A stretch of DNA of 64,000 nt from Gammaproteobacteria bacterium (lineage in GTDB: Bacteria > Pseudomonadota > Gammaproteobacteria > Steroidobacterales > Steroidobacteraceae). The first letter of the stretch is position 1. Each line of letters begins with the position of its first letter. Of the stretch, positions 34,536 through 43,412 are shown piece by piece. The position numbers and the translations under genes are program-made. Location of the stretch: NCBI GenBank assembly GCA_025350055.1, contig JANXYK010000011.1, positions 91,238 to 155,237 on the forward strand, given 5' to 3'. A model generated the notes under the pieces. The model had not been told where the DNA came from. It made no database searches and saw nothing but the letters and a program-made list of their open reading frames with translations.

Positions 34536-35891
34536 CTAGCGCAGCAGCGAGTCGTAGCGTGCTTTCTGCTGGGCGAGCAGCACTGACAACTCCGCGGCGC
34601 TGCGCCAGCGACCCGCGCTCATCACGCCCAGTGGCGCCTGCAGTGCTTCCGCAGCCTGCATGGGATTCGCGCCGACCAGCAGCAGATCGGCCTTCATGCC
34701 CACCTTCACCACGCCGAAGGGCTCGGCACCTGGCACCGTGTGCGCGATGAATTCACCGGGCGTGCGCGTCGCGGCCACCAGCGCCTGATAGGGCGTGAGC
34801 CCGGCCTCGCGCAGCGTGCGCAGGTCCTCGAGCAGCGAGGATCCCGGATACATGCCCGGAATCACGGGACTGTCGGTGCCGGTGAGCAGCGGCACGCCGG
34901 CGCGCGCCAGTGCGGCCGTAAAGCTTCGCAGGAACACCAGGATGGATTCAATGCTGCCGCTGCGCCGGGCGTAATCCATGTCCGCCCAGTTCAAGCGCAT
35001 GTTTGGCGTCATCAGCGCCGCGCGCGGATCATGCAGCCACTCTGTCACCACCTCGGGTTTGCCCCACTGGCGGCTGATGGCTTCAAAGGTCGAGAGGTTC
35101 GGCGTGACGTAGGCGCCGGAGCGCGCGGTCGCCGTGGCCACCTCCGCAATCCGCGCGCTGTCGGCCTGGTTGTGGAAGGCGGTGTAGAAAAATTCCTCGG
35201 CGTGCGCCACCATCACCTGGCCGGCAAACAGCGCCTGCGGCAGGCCCACCGCGCGCACGCCGTGGCCGATCACCGCCATATGCTGGTTGCGTGCCTCAGC
35301 GACGATGGCCTCGAACTCGGGCGCGCTGATGTTGTTGTAGAGCTTGATGAAGTCGTAGCCATTGGCCTTGGCGAGATCCACGGCCTCGCGGCCCTGCTGC
35401 GGCGTGCTGACCACGAAGCGCTGCAGATCCGCCGTGCCATCGACCATGAAAGCGAAGAAGATCTGCGGCCCCACCAGTGCGCCGCTGGCGATATCCGGGT
35501 TGGCGCCCGCGACCAGGTCGGAGGGCGCTCCGCCCATGTGCAGGATCGTGGTCACGCCACTGGCGGTGTAAAGCGCGAGGTCTTCGGTCGCCATCACATG
35601 CGTGTGCATGTCGGCTAACCCGGGCAGCAGGAAGGCAGTGCCCTGGCCGTCGATGCGCAGCGCGCCGAGCGGCACGCTCGTGCTGGTCACCGGCCCAAGC
35701 GCAACGATAGAGCGCCCGCGGACCACGACGGTCTGATGCGTGAGCACGCGCTCGGCATCCGTCGGCAGCACATTCAAATCGATGAATGCGGTGTCGGCGG
35801 TTGCCGGCGATGCAGGCGGATCAGCAGCCCGCAGCACGCCAGTCTGCAGCAGCATGGCGAGCAGGAGCATGGCGAGTCGCAGCAGCGACAT
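34536..35891 (-). CDS. Exported amidohydrolase-family enzyme
   Basis: This 451-residue protein has a signal sequence (LLRLAMLLLAMLLQTGVLRAADPP) and the metal-dependent amidohydrolase fold. The metal-binding HxH is in GLADMHTHVMATEDL. Further likely ligands are in IGHGVR and VAHAEEFF, with the catalytic-type Asp in GTDSPVIPG. The start of the fold (VVVRGRSIVALGPV, FLLPGLADMHTH) resembles imidazolonepropionase and exported prolidase-type amidohydrolases. The substrate is not clear from sequence. The ATG at 35891 is preferred to the GTG before it. Confidence 0.85.
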   Translation of the reverse strand: MSLLRLAMLLLAMLLQTGVLRAADPPASPATADTAFIDLNVLPTDAERVLTHQTVVVRGRSIVALGPVTSTSVPLGALRIDGQGTAFLLPGLADMHTHVMATEDLALYTASGVTTILHMGGAPSDLVAGANPDIASGALVGPQIFFAFMVDGTADLQRFVVSTPQQGREAVDLAKANGYDFIKLYNNISAPEFEAIVAEARNQHMAVIGHGVRAVGLPQALFAGQVMVAHAEEFFYTAFHNQADSARIAEVATATARSGAYVTPNLSTFEAISRQWGKPEVVTEWLHDPRAALMTPNMRLNWADMDYARRSGSIESILVFLRSFTAALARAGVPLLTGTDSPVIPGMYPGSSLLEDLRTLREAGLTPYQALVAATRTPGEFIAHTVPGAEPFGVVKVGMKADLLLVGANPMQAAEALQAPLGVMSAGRWRSAAELSVLLAQQKARYDSLLR

Positions 35892-35947
35892 CACAATGCG
35901 CTGGCGCCTGCGCGTGGCGCCGTCTCAACGACGGCGACACCTGTGGG

Positions 35948-36265
35948 CTATCTGGATCCGGTCTCTGCGGGCTTGGGCTCGTCAGCCTTGTCAGTGTGCG
36001 GCTTCACTTTGTTCTTGATTTCAGTAGCCTGCTTCTTGGCCTCGTGCCCCATCTTGATCGCTTCTTTTTTGACTGCCTGGCCGACTACCTTGGCATCTTC
36101 CTTGACTTGTTGGCCAATGGCCTTGGCTTGGTCGGCCACTGAAGGCTTGGGAGCGGGCGCGGGCGCGGGTGCAGGCGCCGGCGCGGACTCCGTTGCATGA
36201 GCCGTGATGGTCGCCAGTGCAAACAGCGCCGTCAGCAGGTGCGCGCGCATTGCAAATCTTGTCAT
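35948..36265 (-). CDS. Small secreted Ala/Pro/Lys-rich protein
   Basis: This 105-residue product has a signal sequence (MRAHLLTALFALATITAHA), a run of Ala-Pro repeats, and a lysine/alanine-rich helix (DQAKAIGQQVKEDAKVVGQAVKKEAIKMGHEAKKQATEIKNKV). The repeating 11-residue-like pattern of charged and small residues recalls LEA-like or histone-like proteins. CGGAG precedes the ATG. It lies just past the 3' end of the aryl-polyene operon on the same strand. The function is unknown; an envelope stress or anionic-polymer binding role is a guess. Confidence 0.65.
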   Translation of the reverse strand: MTRFAMRAHLLTALFALATITAHATESAPAPAPAPAPAPKPSVADQAKAIGQQVKEDAKVVGQAVKKEAIKMGHEAKKQATEIKNKVKPHTDKADEPKPAETGSR

Positions 36266-36334
36266 GAGGTACTCCGGACGCGGGTCAGGTCTGGCCGGAA
36301 GGCTAACCCAACTGATATCGATTGTGAATCGCCG

Positions 36335-37063
36335 TCAGGCCATTCCGCCGTCCACGGAGATGACCTGGCCGGTGATGTAGCTGGCTTCGCGCGATGCAAG
36401 GAAGCCCACCAGATCCGCCACTTCCTTGGCGGTACCGAACCGCTTCATCGGCACCAATTGCGCGATGGTTGCAGCGTCAAACAGGCCTTCGGTCATCGGT
36501 CCGGCAATAATGCCAGGCGCGACCGCATTGACAGTCACGCCGCGCGTTGCCAGCTCCAATGCGAGCGCACGTGTGGCCGAATTCAGTCCACCTTTGGCGG
36601 CTGCATAGTTGACCTGGCCGCGATTGCCGACCAGCGCGGTCACTGAAGAAACCGAGATGATCCGGCCCCAACGCGTGCGGATCATCGGCAGGCTGAGGGG
36701 CTGCGTAACGTTGTAGAAGCCGTGCAGGTTGACGTCGATGACCCGATGCCACTTCCCGGCACTCATGCCAGGGAAAACCGCATCGTCGTGCACGCCGGCG
36801 TTGTTCACCAGTACCTGGATAGGTCCGCGTGCGAGCAGCAAGGTCAACGCTTCGTTGCAGGCGGACGCATCGGTGACATCGAAGCACACGGCTTCCGCAT
36901 GGGCGCCGCCGGCGCGCAGACGCGTGGCGACTGTCTCCGCCGCGGCCCGGTTCGAGCCCGCGTGTACATAGACAAAATGTCCCGCGGCCGCGAGGCGCGC
37001 GGCGATCGCCGCGCCGATCGTGCCGCTGCCCCCTGTCACCAGCGCATAAGTGTGGGTACTCAG
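36335..37063 (-). CDS. Aryl-polyene 3-oxoacyl-ACP reductase (FabG-like)
   Basis: This enzyme reduces the 3-keto group in each elongation round. It is a short-chain dehydrogenase with the cofactor motif TGGSGTIG, NNAG and the Ser-Tyr-Lys active site (SVSSVTALVGNRGQVNYAAAKGG). The usual N-terminus of the family (STHTYALVTGG) is present in frame, but its only start is a CTG at 37063 that overlaps the upstream stop (CTGA). The GTG at 37039 would remove the first beta strand. I therefore place the start at CTG, giving 242 residues. It is the last gene of the pigment operon. Confidence 0.85.
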   Translation of the reverse strand: MSTHTYALVTGGSGTIGAAIAARLAAAGHFVYVHAGSNRAAAETVATRLRAGGAHAEAVCFDVTDASACNEALTLLLARGPIQVLVNNAGVHDDAVFPGMSAGKWHRVIDVNLHGFYNVTQPLSLPMIRTRWGRIISVSSVTALVGNRGQVNYAAAKGGLNSATRALALELATRGVTVNAVAPGIIAGPMTEGLFDAATIAQLVPMKRFGTAKEVADLVGFLASREASYITGQVISVDGGMA

Positions 37064-37521
37064 TTTGCCGACCCGTCAGCGCGCGAAGCCGTTGCCGCGC
37101 TGCGCAGCACGATGGTCCCGCGCCCCGAGGCCACCAGCTGCTGCTCGCTGCTCACCGAAAAACTGTAGAGAAGTGCAGTCTCATCGCCCCCGATGCGAGT
37201 CGCACGTACCGTCAGGTCGCCGGCGATGTCATCGAGGCGATCGGCCTGCAGATCCACCGCACGTACACTGGCGAGCATGCCGGGGCCAACGCCGGACGCG
37301 GCACTGTTGACCGCGCCGTGCAGCGCAATGGCCTGGGCGGCATATTCGATGGCGCAAATGGCCTGCAGGTGACCGCGCGTGCGCAGCGGGTTACCGGGCA
37401 GCCGGTGCGAGGCCGTCCTGCAGCTGATGTCCGTGGCGTTCCATTCCAGGACTTCATCGAGCAGGCACATGGCCCCCTGGTGTGGAATGTGTGCTGCGAT
37501 CCAGCGGCGATCTAGCGGCAT
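37060..37521 (-). CDS. Aryl-polyene hotdog dehydratase (ApeP/FabA-like)
   Basis: This 153-residue hotdog-fold protein should dehydrate 3-hydroxyacyl-ACP intermediates. It opens RRWIAAHIPHQGAMCLLDEVLEW, the sequence typical of the dehydratases in aryl-polyene loci (the His in IPHQG is the likely catalytic base). The later strands (VRAVDLQADRL, VRATRIGGDETALLYSFSV) complete the fold. Its start overlaps the chain-length factor gene by 10 bases and its stop overlaps the reductase start. Confidence 0.85.
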   Translation of the reverse strand: MPLDRRWIAAHIPHQGAMCLLDEVLEWNATDISCRTASHRLPGNPLRTRGHLQAICAIEYAAQAIALHGAVNSAASGVGPGMLASVRAVDLQADRLDDIAGDLTVRATRIGGDETALLYSFSVSSEQQLVASGRGTIVLRSAATASRADGSAN

Positions 37522-38315
37522 GGAAGGTACTCCACCAGCAGTGAACCCTCGCGCTGGTATTCGAGCGCACGGCTGCCAGCGCGAGCGGTGGCGACATATT
37601 CCAGCAAGGGGAGCGCTCGCGCTGCGGGCGTGGATAGGCGCAGCGCTTCGAGCTCGGCGCTGGGCAGCGTATCGACTGGAACGTCACTGTAATTCGCGGT
37701 GAGCGTGCCGAGTGTGCGTGGACCCGCGTTGGAGCGCAGCAGCATCGCTACCGCGAAGGCGTCGCCGATTGGCCGCTTCTCGCGCAGTGGCGCGGGATAG
37801 TCCACATCGTAGGCCACCAGCAGCACATCACTCGCGCTGGTGGTTACCAAGCTCAGACTTTCGAGCATGCCAGCGGCGAAACTCCCATCGTAGGCGCACA
37901 CCACGGTGTACGGGGCCAGGTCATGCGTGGCGATGCTCCAGTAGCCGCCGGTGACATTGTGCACCGAGTTGTGGAAGCGGGTCGGTGAGAGCTGACGGTC
38001 CGCCGAGGCCAGGGTCTGCAGGATTTCATGACAATTCTGGCTGTCTGCGCCAGAGGACGCGAATACCGTCGTGAGCGACGTCAGATCGGTATCGCTGCCG
38101 GCGATCGCTTCCAGTCCCGCCGCCAGCGCGAGGTGTACCACGCGGCCGGTACGGCGCCGCTCGGCCGCGGGCAATGTCGTTGGCGCCGGAATCAGCGTCG
38201 GCTGGCGCGTGTAGCTAGCCTCGCCCCGCAGCAGCGCGCGCGCCTGCGGCCAGCCGCCCAGTCCCGGGCCCAGCAGCCCCAGCGATTCGAGTGCGACGGC
38301 GGCAATGCCGCTCAC
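37512..38315 (-). CDS. Beta-ketoacyl synthase chain-length factor
   Basis: This 267-residue protein is the partner of the ketosynthase and influences how long the polyene grows. It has the short N-terminal ketosynthase-like domain seen in aryl-polyene loci (VFASSGADSQNCHEIL, SPTRFHNSVHNVTGGYWSIAT). It lacks the active-site Cys context of a true ketosynthase; the corresponding stretch reads CAYDGSFAAGML. The GTG at 38315 overlaps the ketosynthase stop (GTGA) and gives SGIAAVALESLGLLGPGLGGW as N-terminus. Confidence 0.82.
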   Translation of the reverse strand: MSGIAAVALESLGLLGPGLGGWPQARALLRGEASYTRQPTLIPAPTTLPAAERRRTGRVVHLALAAGLEAIAGSDTDLTSLTTVFASSGADSQNCHEILQTLASADRQLSPTRFHNSVHNVTGGYWSIATHDLAPYTVVCAYDGSFAAGMLESLSLVTTSASDVLLVAYDVDYPAPLREKRPIGDAFAVAMLLRSNAGPRTLGTLTANYSDVPVDTLPSAELEALRLSTPAARALPLLEYVATARAGSRALEYQREGSLLVEYLPCR

Positions 38316-39547
38316 GATTGCCGCCCTATCAGCACACTGCAATTGGTGCCGCCGAACCCGAAGGAATTGCTCAGCGCGACCCGCGCCGCCGCGCTCTGAT
38401 TGGCGCGCAGATAATTGAGCGTGCATGCGGGATCAAGGTTGTCGCAGTGCAGTCCGCCCGGCAGAGCGCCGCCATCGAGCGCCATCGCGCAGATTACCAC
38501 CTCGAGTGCGCCGGCGGCCCCGAGTGTGTGGCCAGTGGCGCCTTTGGTGGAGCTGCACGGTACGCTGGCAGCGAAGAGCGCCGCGACTGCTTTGCTCTCA
38601 GCGCTGTCGTTGCTTCGCGTGCCGGTGCCATGCAGATTGACATAGTCCACCGCGCTGGCCGGTACCTGCGCCGCAGCAAGCGCTGCCTGCATCGCCAGGC
38701 GCGCGCCGAGTCCTTCCGGGTGAGGCGACGAAAGGTGATAGGCGTCGCTGGATTCACCCACGCCGAGCAGCGATGCGGTGCCACGGGCCGCGGACTCGGT
38801 GCGTTCGAGCAGCACAAAGGCTGCGGCTTCGCCGATCGAGATGCCGTCGCGCTGCGCGTCGAACGGCCGACAGGGCCGTGACGAAGTCAGCTGCAATGAA
38901 TGGAATCCGTACAGTGTTGTCAGGCACAGTGAGTCGACGCCGCCAACCACCGCGGCATCCACGATGCCGAGTGCGATCAGGCGTTGCGCCATGCCGAAGA
39001 CCTTGGCACTCGAGGAGCAGGCAGTGGAGACCACGGCGGCGGGGCCCTGCAGGTCGAGCAATTCCCGCACGAACGCCGCCAGCGAATAAAAATTGTGGGA
39101 ACCGGCGTACTGCAGATTCTCGGGCAGCAGACCAGTGGCAGGGTCGCGGCGCCGGTAGGCGATCTCGGATTCCAGTATTCCCGAGGTGCTCGTGGCCAGA
39201 AACAACCCTACGCGCCGCGGTCCGTAGCGCAGGCGCGCTGTCGCGACCGCGCTCATGAATTCATCCTGCGCCAGCCCCAGCTGCGCCAGCCGATGATTAC
39301 GACAATCGTAGAAACCCAGCGCTGGCGACAGCCGTTCGGAATCCACGCCCGCGACCTCGCCAACATACGTGGGCAGTTGCGCCGTTTCGAATTCGCAGCG
39401 GCTCAGACCGGTACGTTGTGCGCTGATCGCGGACTGCATGGCGTGCAGGCCCACGCCGAGGCAGCTGGTGGCTGTCATGGCGGAGAGCGCCAGCGGTGGC
39501 AGACGTGGTCGTTGCTCAGGCGCTGACGACTCGGTAACGCGATTCAT
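38312..39547 (-). CDS. Aryl-polyene beta-ketoacyl-ACP synthase (KAS II type)
   Basis: This enzyme extends the chain by malonyl condensation. The 411-residue product has the thiolase-fold active site: Cys in VSTACSSSAKVFG, His in NLHGTGTRSNDSAE and His in GATGHTLGAAGA. It ends with the NSFGFGGTNCSVL signature. The ATG at 39547 is the best visible start; a TTG at 39583 would add 12 residues. It is the catalytic partner of the chain-length factor that follows. Confidence 0.92.
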   Translation of the reverse strand: MNRVTESSAPEQRPRLPPLALSAMTATSCLGVGLHAMQSAISAQRTGLSRCEFETAQLPTYVGEVAGVDSERLSPALGFYDCRNHRLAQLGLAQDEFMSAVATARLRYGPRRVGLFLATSTSGILESEIAYRRRDPATGLLPENLQYAGSHNFYSLAAFVRELLDLQGPAAVVSTACSSSAKVFGMAQRLIALGIVDAAVVGGVDSLCLTTLYGFHSLQLTSSRPCRPFDAQRDGISIGEAAAFVLLERTESAARGTASLLGVGESSDAYHLSSPHPEGLGARLAMQAALAAAQVPASAVDYVNLHGTGTRSNDSAESKAVAALFAASVPCSSTKGATGHTLGAAGALEVVICAMALDGGALPGGLHCDNLDPACTLNYLRANQSAAARVALSNSFGFGGTNCSVLIGRQS

Positions 39548-39602
39548 TGGTTGCGCGCGAGAATACGGGATGACCTGCGGCAAATCCAGGCTTTCGGCGC
39601 GG

Positions 39603-40412
39603 TCACTCCAGTGCCCCTGTCAGCGTCGTGGTATGCAGTCCGGCGGCTTCGATGGTGGCAAGCAGTGCGGGCAGTACGGCGAGTATCACCGGTACGCCTT
39701 CCGCAGTGAGCGCCGCGTGTCCGTCGTGCAGCAGCAGGATGTCCCCCGCACGCAGACCGCGTGTCAGCCGCGCAAGCACCCGCGCGGGATCACCGCTGAC
39801 TGAATCAAATCCGCGGCGCGTCCAGCTGACTAGCGCGAGTTGCCCGGCTGCGAGCACCGGCTGCAGGAACGGATTGCGCAGCCCTGCCGGCGCACGGAAG
39901 TATCGCGGTAACGTGCCGGTGATCGAGCCAATCGTCGTCTGCGCCGTGGAGACTTCGTGCCGTATGCCGCGCGGACCCAGCAACGAGAAATCCAGCCGAT
40001 GCCGCTGGGTGTGATTCTCGATCTGATGACCGCGCCGCACGATCTCGCGTGCGAGTGCCGCGTGAGTCGCGACGCGCTCACCGATGCAGAAGAAAGTGGC
40101 CTTGACCCCATGGTGTGTGAGTAACTGCAGCACCTGGGGCGTGACGACTGGATCGGGTCCATCATCGATGGTGAGCGCGATGGCGCCCGCCGCACCGGCG
40201 TGCGAGGCCAGGCGGGTATGGTTGGGGCCCAGCAACCGGCAACGTGGCCATAGCCCGGCAACGACGACGACCAGGTGATTCGCGATGATTGTCGCCAGTG
40301 CGAACTTCCAGTGGTGGTCGGGCAGCGCAATCAGCGCCAGCGCAGTCAGATGAATCAGCGCGCTCGCCAGCATCAGAGTTCGGACGGCATGCGACGCGCG
40401 CGAGCCACTCAT
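39603..40412 (-). CDS. Membrane-anchored polysaccharide deacetylase (NodB domain)
   Basis: NodB-type enzymes remove acetyl groups from sugars. The 269-residue product has two N-terminal membrane helices (LMLASALIHLTALALIAL and LATIIANHLVVVVAGLW) and a NodB domain. Its motifs are ALTIDDGPDPVV (Asp-Asp), ENHTQRH (metal-binding His pair), YFRAPAGLRNP, SWTRRGFDS and LLLHDGH. All catalytic motifs are kept. The ATG overlaps the hydrolase stop (ATGA), so it belongs to the pigment operon. It might act on a sugar head group added by the glycosyltransferase in this locus. Confidence 0.88.
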   Translation of the reverse strand: MSGSRASHAVRTLMLASALIHLTALALIALPDHHWKFALATIIANHLVVVVAGLWPRCRLLGPNHTRLASHAGAAGAIALTIDDGPDPVVTPQVLQLLTHHGVKATFFCIGERVATHAALAREIVRRGHQIENHTQRHRLDFSLLGPRGIRHEVSTAQTTIGSITGTLPRYFRAPAGLRNPFLQPVLAAGQLALVSWTRRGFDSVSGDPARVLARLTRGLRAGDILLLHDGHAALTAEGVPVILAVLPALLATIEAAGLHTTTLTGALE

Positions 40413-41071
40413 GCGCGCTGCTCCAGGGCGGGCAGGAACCGATCCCACAGCTGTTGCCACACCGGCCAGTCGTGACCGCCCACCAATTCATCGACGCTGC
40501 TCGATCGCAGCTGGCTGGCGAGCAGTCGGTGGGACGCGACGAAGCGGTCCAGCGTGCCATAGCCCAGATGCCAGCGTGGTCGCGCTGGCGCCTGTTCGGC
40601 AATGAAGCGCCACAGATCGCGCTGCTCTGACAATTCGTCGTTCGCGGCAGTCGCGGCAGCGGCGTACCAGTCGGCCAGTGACGGATAGCGCGAAATCTCG
40701 GTGAGCATCATGCGATTGCCCAGATAGGGTGCCAGCAGGCAAAGCCCGTCCACTTCGGCCGGAAACCTGGCCGCATAGAGCAGCGCCATGAATCCGCCGA
40801 GCGAAATGCCGGCCAGCCACAGCTGCCCGCAGCCCGCGGCGCGAGCCGGCGCCAGGACTTCGCTGTGCAGTTGCGCTAGTGTGTTCCGAGCGGTCACATG
40901 CGCCAGCGTCAGCTCGACAATCGCCAGGTCCACGGCCAGGCCACGCGTGCGGATCGCCGCCGCGAAACCCGCGCGTACCACATCTTCGGGTTGCTGATAG
41001 GCGCCCGGGAGCAGGACGATGCGTACTGGCGCGTCGCCATCGGTCCGTGCATTGAACAGCTCAACGCGCAT
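40409..41071 (-). CDS. Alpha/beta hydrolase
   Basis: This 220-residue protein has the alpha/beta-hydrolase nucleophile elbow GISLGG, a preceding beta strand (VRIVLLPGAYQQPEDV) and a likely catalytic His in the C-terminal GGHDWPVW. It is cytoplasmic with no signal. It may release or edit acyl chains as a thioesterase, but the substrate is unknown. Its ATG overlaps the exporter gene by 11 bases, so it is part of the operon. Confidence 0.8.
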   Translation of the reverse strand: MRVELFNARTDGDAPVRIVLLPGAYQQPEDVVRAGFAAAIRTRGLAVDLAIVELTLAHVTARNTLAQLHSEVLAPARAAGCGQLWLAGISLGGFMALLYAARFPAEVDGLCLLAPYLGNRMMLTEISRYPSLADWYAAAATAANDELSEQRDLWRFIAEQAPARPRWHLGYGTLDRFVASHRLLASQLRSSSVDELVGGHDWPVWQQLWDRFLPALEQRA

Positions 41072-43412
41072 GCGCGCCGGATCCGCGTGCCAGCATGGCC
41101 GAGAACAGCAAGGCCAGGAATGCACCCGGTGCAACGGTGGCACCCAAGGCGCTCAGCACGGGCACACTCGAACTGCTCAACACGCCAAAGGCGATGACTG
41201 CCGTCACGTTCGCCAGCAGCAGCGAACCCAAGGTACGCGCGGCGATCTTTGCATCCGGCTGCGAGGCGCTGAGATCGAAGAACAGGGCGTAGTTGGAGCC
41301 GACCGCGAAGATCAGCAGCAGGCCGATCAGGTGCAGCAGGTTCATGGGTCGGTGCGCCAGCGCGAATCCGGAGGCGACCGCCAGCGCCGCCAGCGCCAAT
41401 GGCAGCAGTAACAGCGCCGCGCGCAACAACGAGCGCTTCGCGATCAACAACAGCAACGTGATGGCGGCGAGGCCTGCCGCACACAGTCGCAGTGCTCCCC
41501 GGAGGTACTGCTGATACAGCAAATCCGATTCCCCTTTGATATTGACTGCGAAGATGTTCACGCCCGGCAACTGCACCGCTGCCAGCGCCGCCGCGATCCG
41601 TCCATCGTCGATACCATTCGCCGGTGCGCGCAGCGGCAGCAGTGCGATCCATCGTGAATCCAGCGGCAGGAGCAGCGAGTCCACGGCGGCGCCGAGCGAT
41701 GTCCCCACCAGATCTGCACGAGTCAGCAACGGTGCGCTGCGTGCGGCGGCGACATCCTGCAAGAATGGCTCGAGCGCATCCGCGTTGAAGCCGACGCTTT
41801 GCGCCGCGGCGTGCGTGCGCTCGCGCAGTAGTGCGGCCTCCGGCAGGCTGGACTGGCGCGCCTGTTGAACCACCAGGCTGGGAAGATAGCGACTCGGCGT
41901 GTCATAGCCAGCCAAGGTGCCGGCCGACACCAGTGTGGCCAGGCGCTCGCTCGCCAACCCGGCACCCCGCAGCGCCACTTCGCTGCTGGCCGCCGAAATG
42001 ATCACCAGATTGCTGACATCGGCTGCGCCCAGATCGGTGCGCAGCGCCGCATCGCGCTGCTGGTCGGCCAGCGACACGGGACTCAGCGCACTCAACTCAC
42101 GGTTCCAGAGTGTCGCGCGATGCACCCACAGGACGCCGACCGCCAGCAACGCCAGCGGCAACAGCACCCATCGTAGACGCCGCAGCACTCCAGGCAACTG
42201 CACCAGACCGGGGATCTCGATCGGGCGGATCGCGAAGTTCGCCGGCAGCAGCGCTGGCAGTACGAAGCGCGTGGCCAAAGCCGCGCCCAACAGTCCGGCG
42301 ACGGTGTACAGACCCAGTTGCGCGAGTCCCGGAAATGCCGAAGGTAACAGTGATGCGAAGCCACAGACTGAGGTGAGCATCCCTAAGCGGATGGTCGGCC
42401 AGAGCGAGCGCGTCCACTGCGGACGATCCGCCGCGCTGGCCTGCACAAACAGGTAAATGGAGTAATCCACGGCTTCACCGATCAAGGTGATGCCGAAGCC
42501 GAGTGTGATGCCGTACACCTCATCGAAACCGAGCGTCACAGCGCTGAGGCCCGCGAGGGCGCCGGAGACGACCGGCAGGAATCCGAGCGCCAGTACGCTG
42601 AGCGATCGGTAGACGAGCAGCAGCAGCAGGCCGATCAACACGGTGCTGAGCACCGAGAGGCGGCCCACTTCGCGCTGGATGGTGCTGCGGGCCTGCGCTG
42701 CAAATACTCCGGGGCCACTCAAGACCAGCCGCGCGCCAGCGGCAGCTGGCAAGCGGGCACTTAATTGCGCGAACCTGGTGCCCACAAGATTGATCGCCCG
42801 CTGCTGGCCGTCGGTATCCGAACCGGCGGCAGCAGTGCGGGCCATCAGGATAGCGCGATCACCCTGCGCCGATACCCATACGCCGTTCTCGGTGCGCGCG
42901 GGCGTTTGCGTGTCCAACTCATCGAGGCTGCTCTGCAGCTCGCCGGTTGGATCATGCGCGAGCAGCTCCGCGCCACCCAGCGCGAGTGAACTGGCCTGCT
43001 GTGCAAGCGTCGCACTCATGGCCGTGCTGAGCCCGGCAACCGTGAAGCGCTCGGAACCGACAGTTGGGCTGAACAGATAGCGGCGCGTGAACAGCAGCGT
43101 GCGATCGTGCGTGAATCCCGCCAGCTCGCCGTTGGCCACCATGGTGAAAACCGGTTCGCTGCGCAACGCCGCTGCCAGACCCTGCGACAGCCGGGCGCGT
43201 GCCTCGGGCTGAGCCCCTTCGATCGACAGCAACAGCAACTGCGAGCCTGGCCCTTCGCGCAGCAGGCGCACCAGCAACTGTTGGCGCGCATCCGGCGTGG
43301 CGGGCAGGAACGCCGACAGATCGGTCGAATAGCGTGCGCGCGCCACCAGCAGGCCGCACACGGCAACCGCGAGCAGCCAGAGTCCTCCCACCAGCAGACG
43401 CCGGCGGTTCAA
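41061..43412 (-). CDS. MMPL/RND-family exporter of the aryl-polyene locus
   Basis: This 783-residue inner-membrane protein has the RND layout: one N-terminal helix, a large periplasmic loop, five helices (for example SVLSTVLIGLLLLLVYRSLSVLALGFLPVVSGALAGL), and a repeat of the same in the second half. Proteins of this kind are found in aryl-polyene and xanthomonadin loci, where they are thought to move the pigment lipid across the inner membrane. It works with the LolA-like carrier encoded just upstream. It uses a TTG start overlapping the preceding stop (TTGA). Confidence 0.88.
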   Translation of the reverse strand: MNRRRLLVGGLWLLAVAVCGLLVARARYSTDLSAFLPATPDARQQLLVRLLREGPGSQLLLLSIEGAQPEARARLSQGLAAALRSEPVFTMVANGELAGFTHDRTLLFTRRYLFSPTVGSERFTVAGLSTAMSATLAQQASSLALGGAELLAHDPTGELQSSLDELDTQTPARTENGVWVSAQGDRAILMARTAAAGSDTDGQQRAINLVGTRFAQLSARLPAAAGARLVLSGPGVFAAQARSTIQREVGRLSVLSTVLIGLLLLLVYRSLSVLALGFLPVVSGALAGLSAVTLGFDEVYGITLGFGITLIGEAVDYSIYLFVQASAADRPQWTRSLWPTIRLGMLTSVCGFASLLPSAFPGLAQLGLYTVAGLLGAALATRFVLPALLPANFAIRPIEIPGLVQLPGVLRRLRWVLLPLALLAVGVLWVHRATLWNRELSALSPVSLADQQRDAALRTDLGAADVSNLVIISAASSEVALRGAGLASERLATLVSAGTLAGYDTPSRYLPSLVVQQARQSSLPEAALLRERTHAAAQSVGFNADALEPFLQDVAAARSAPLLTRADLVGTSLGAAVDSLLLPLDSRWIALLPLRAPANGIDDGRIAAALAAVQLPGVNIFAVNIKGESDLLYQQYLRGALRLCAAGLAAITLLLLIAKRSLLRAALLLLPLALAALAVASGFALAHRPMNLLHLIGLLLIFAVGSNYALFFDLSASQPDAKIAARTLGSLLLANVTAVIAFGVLSSSSVPVLSALGATVAPGAFLALLFSAMLARGSGAHAR

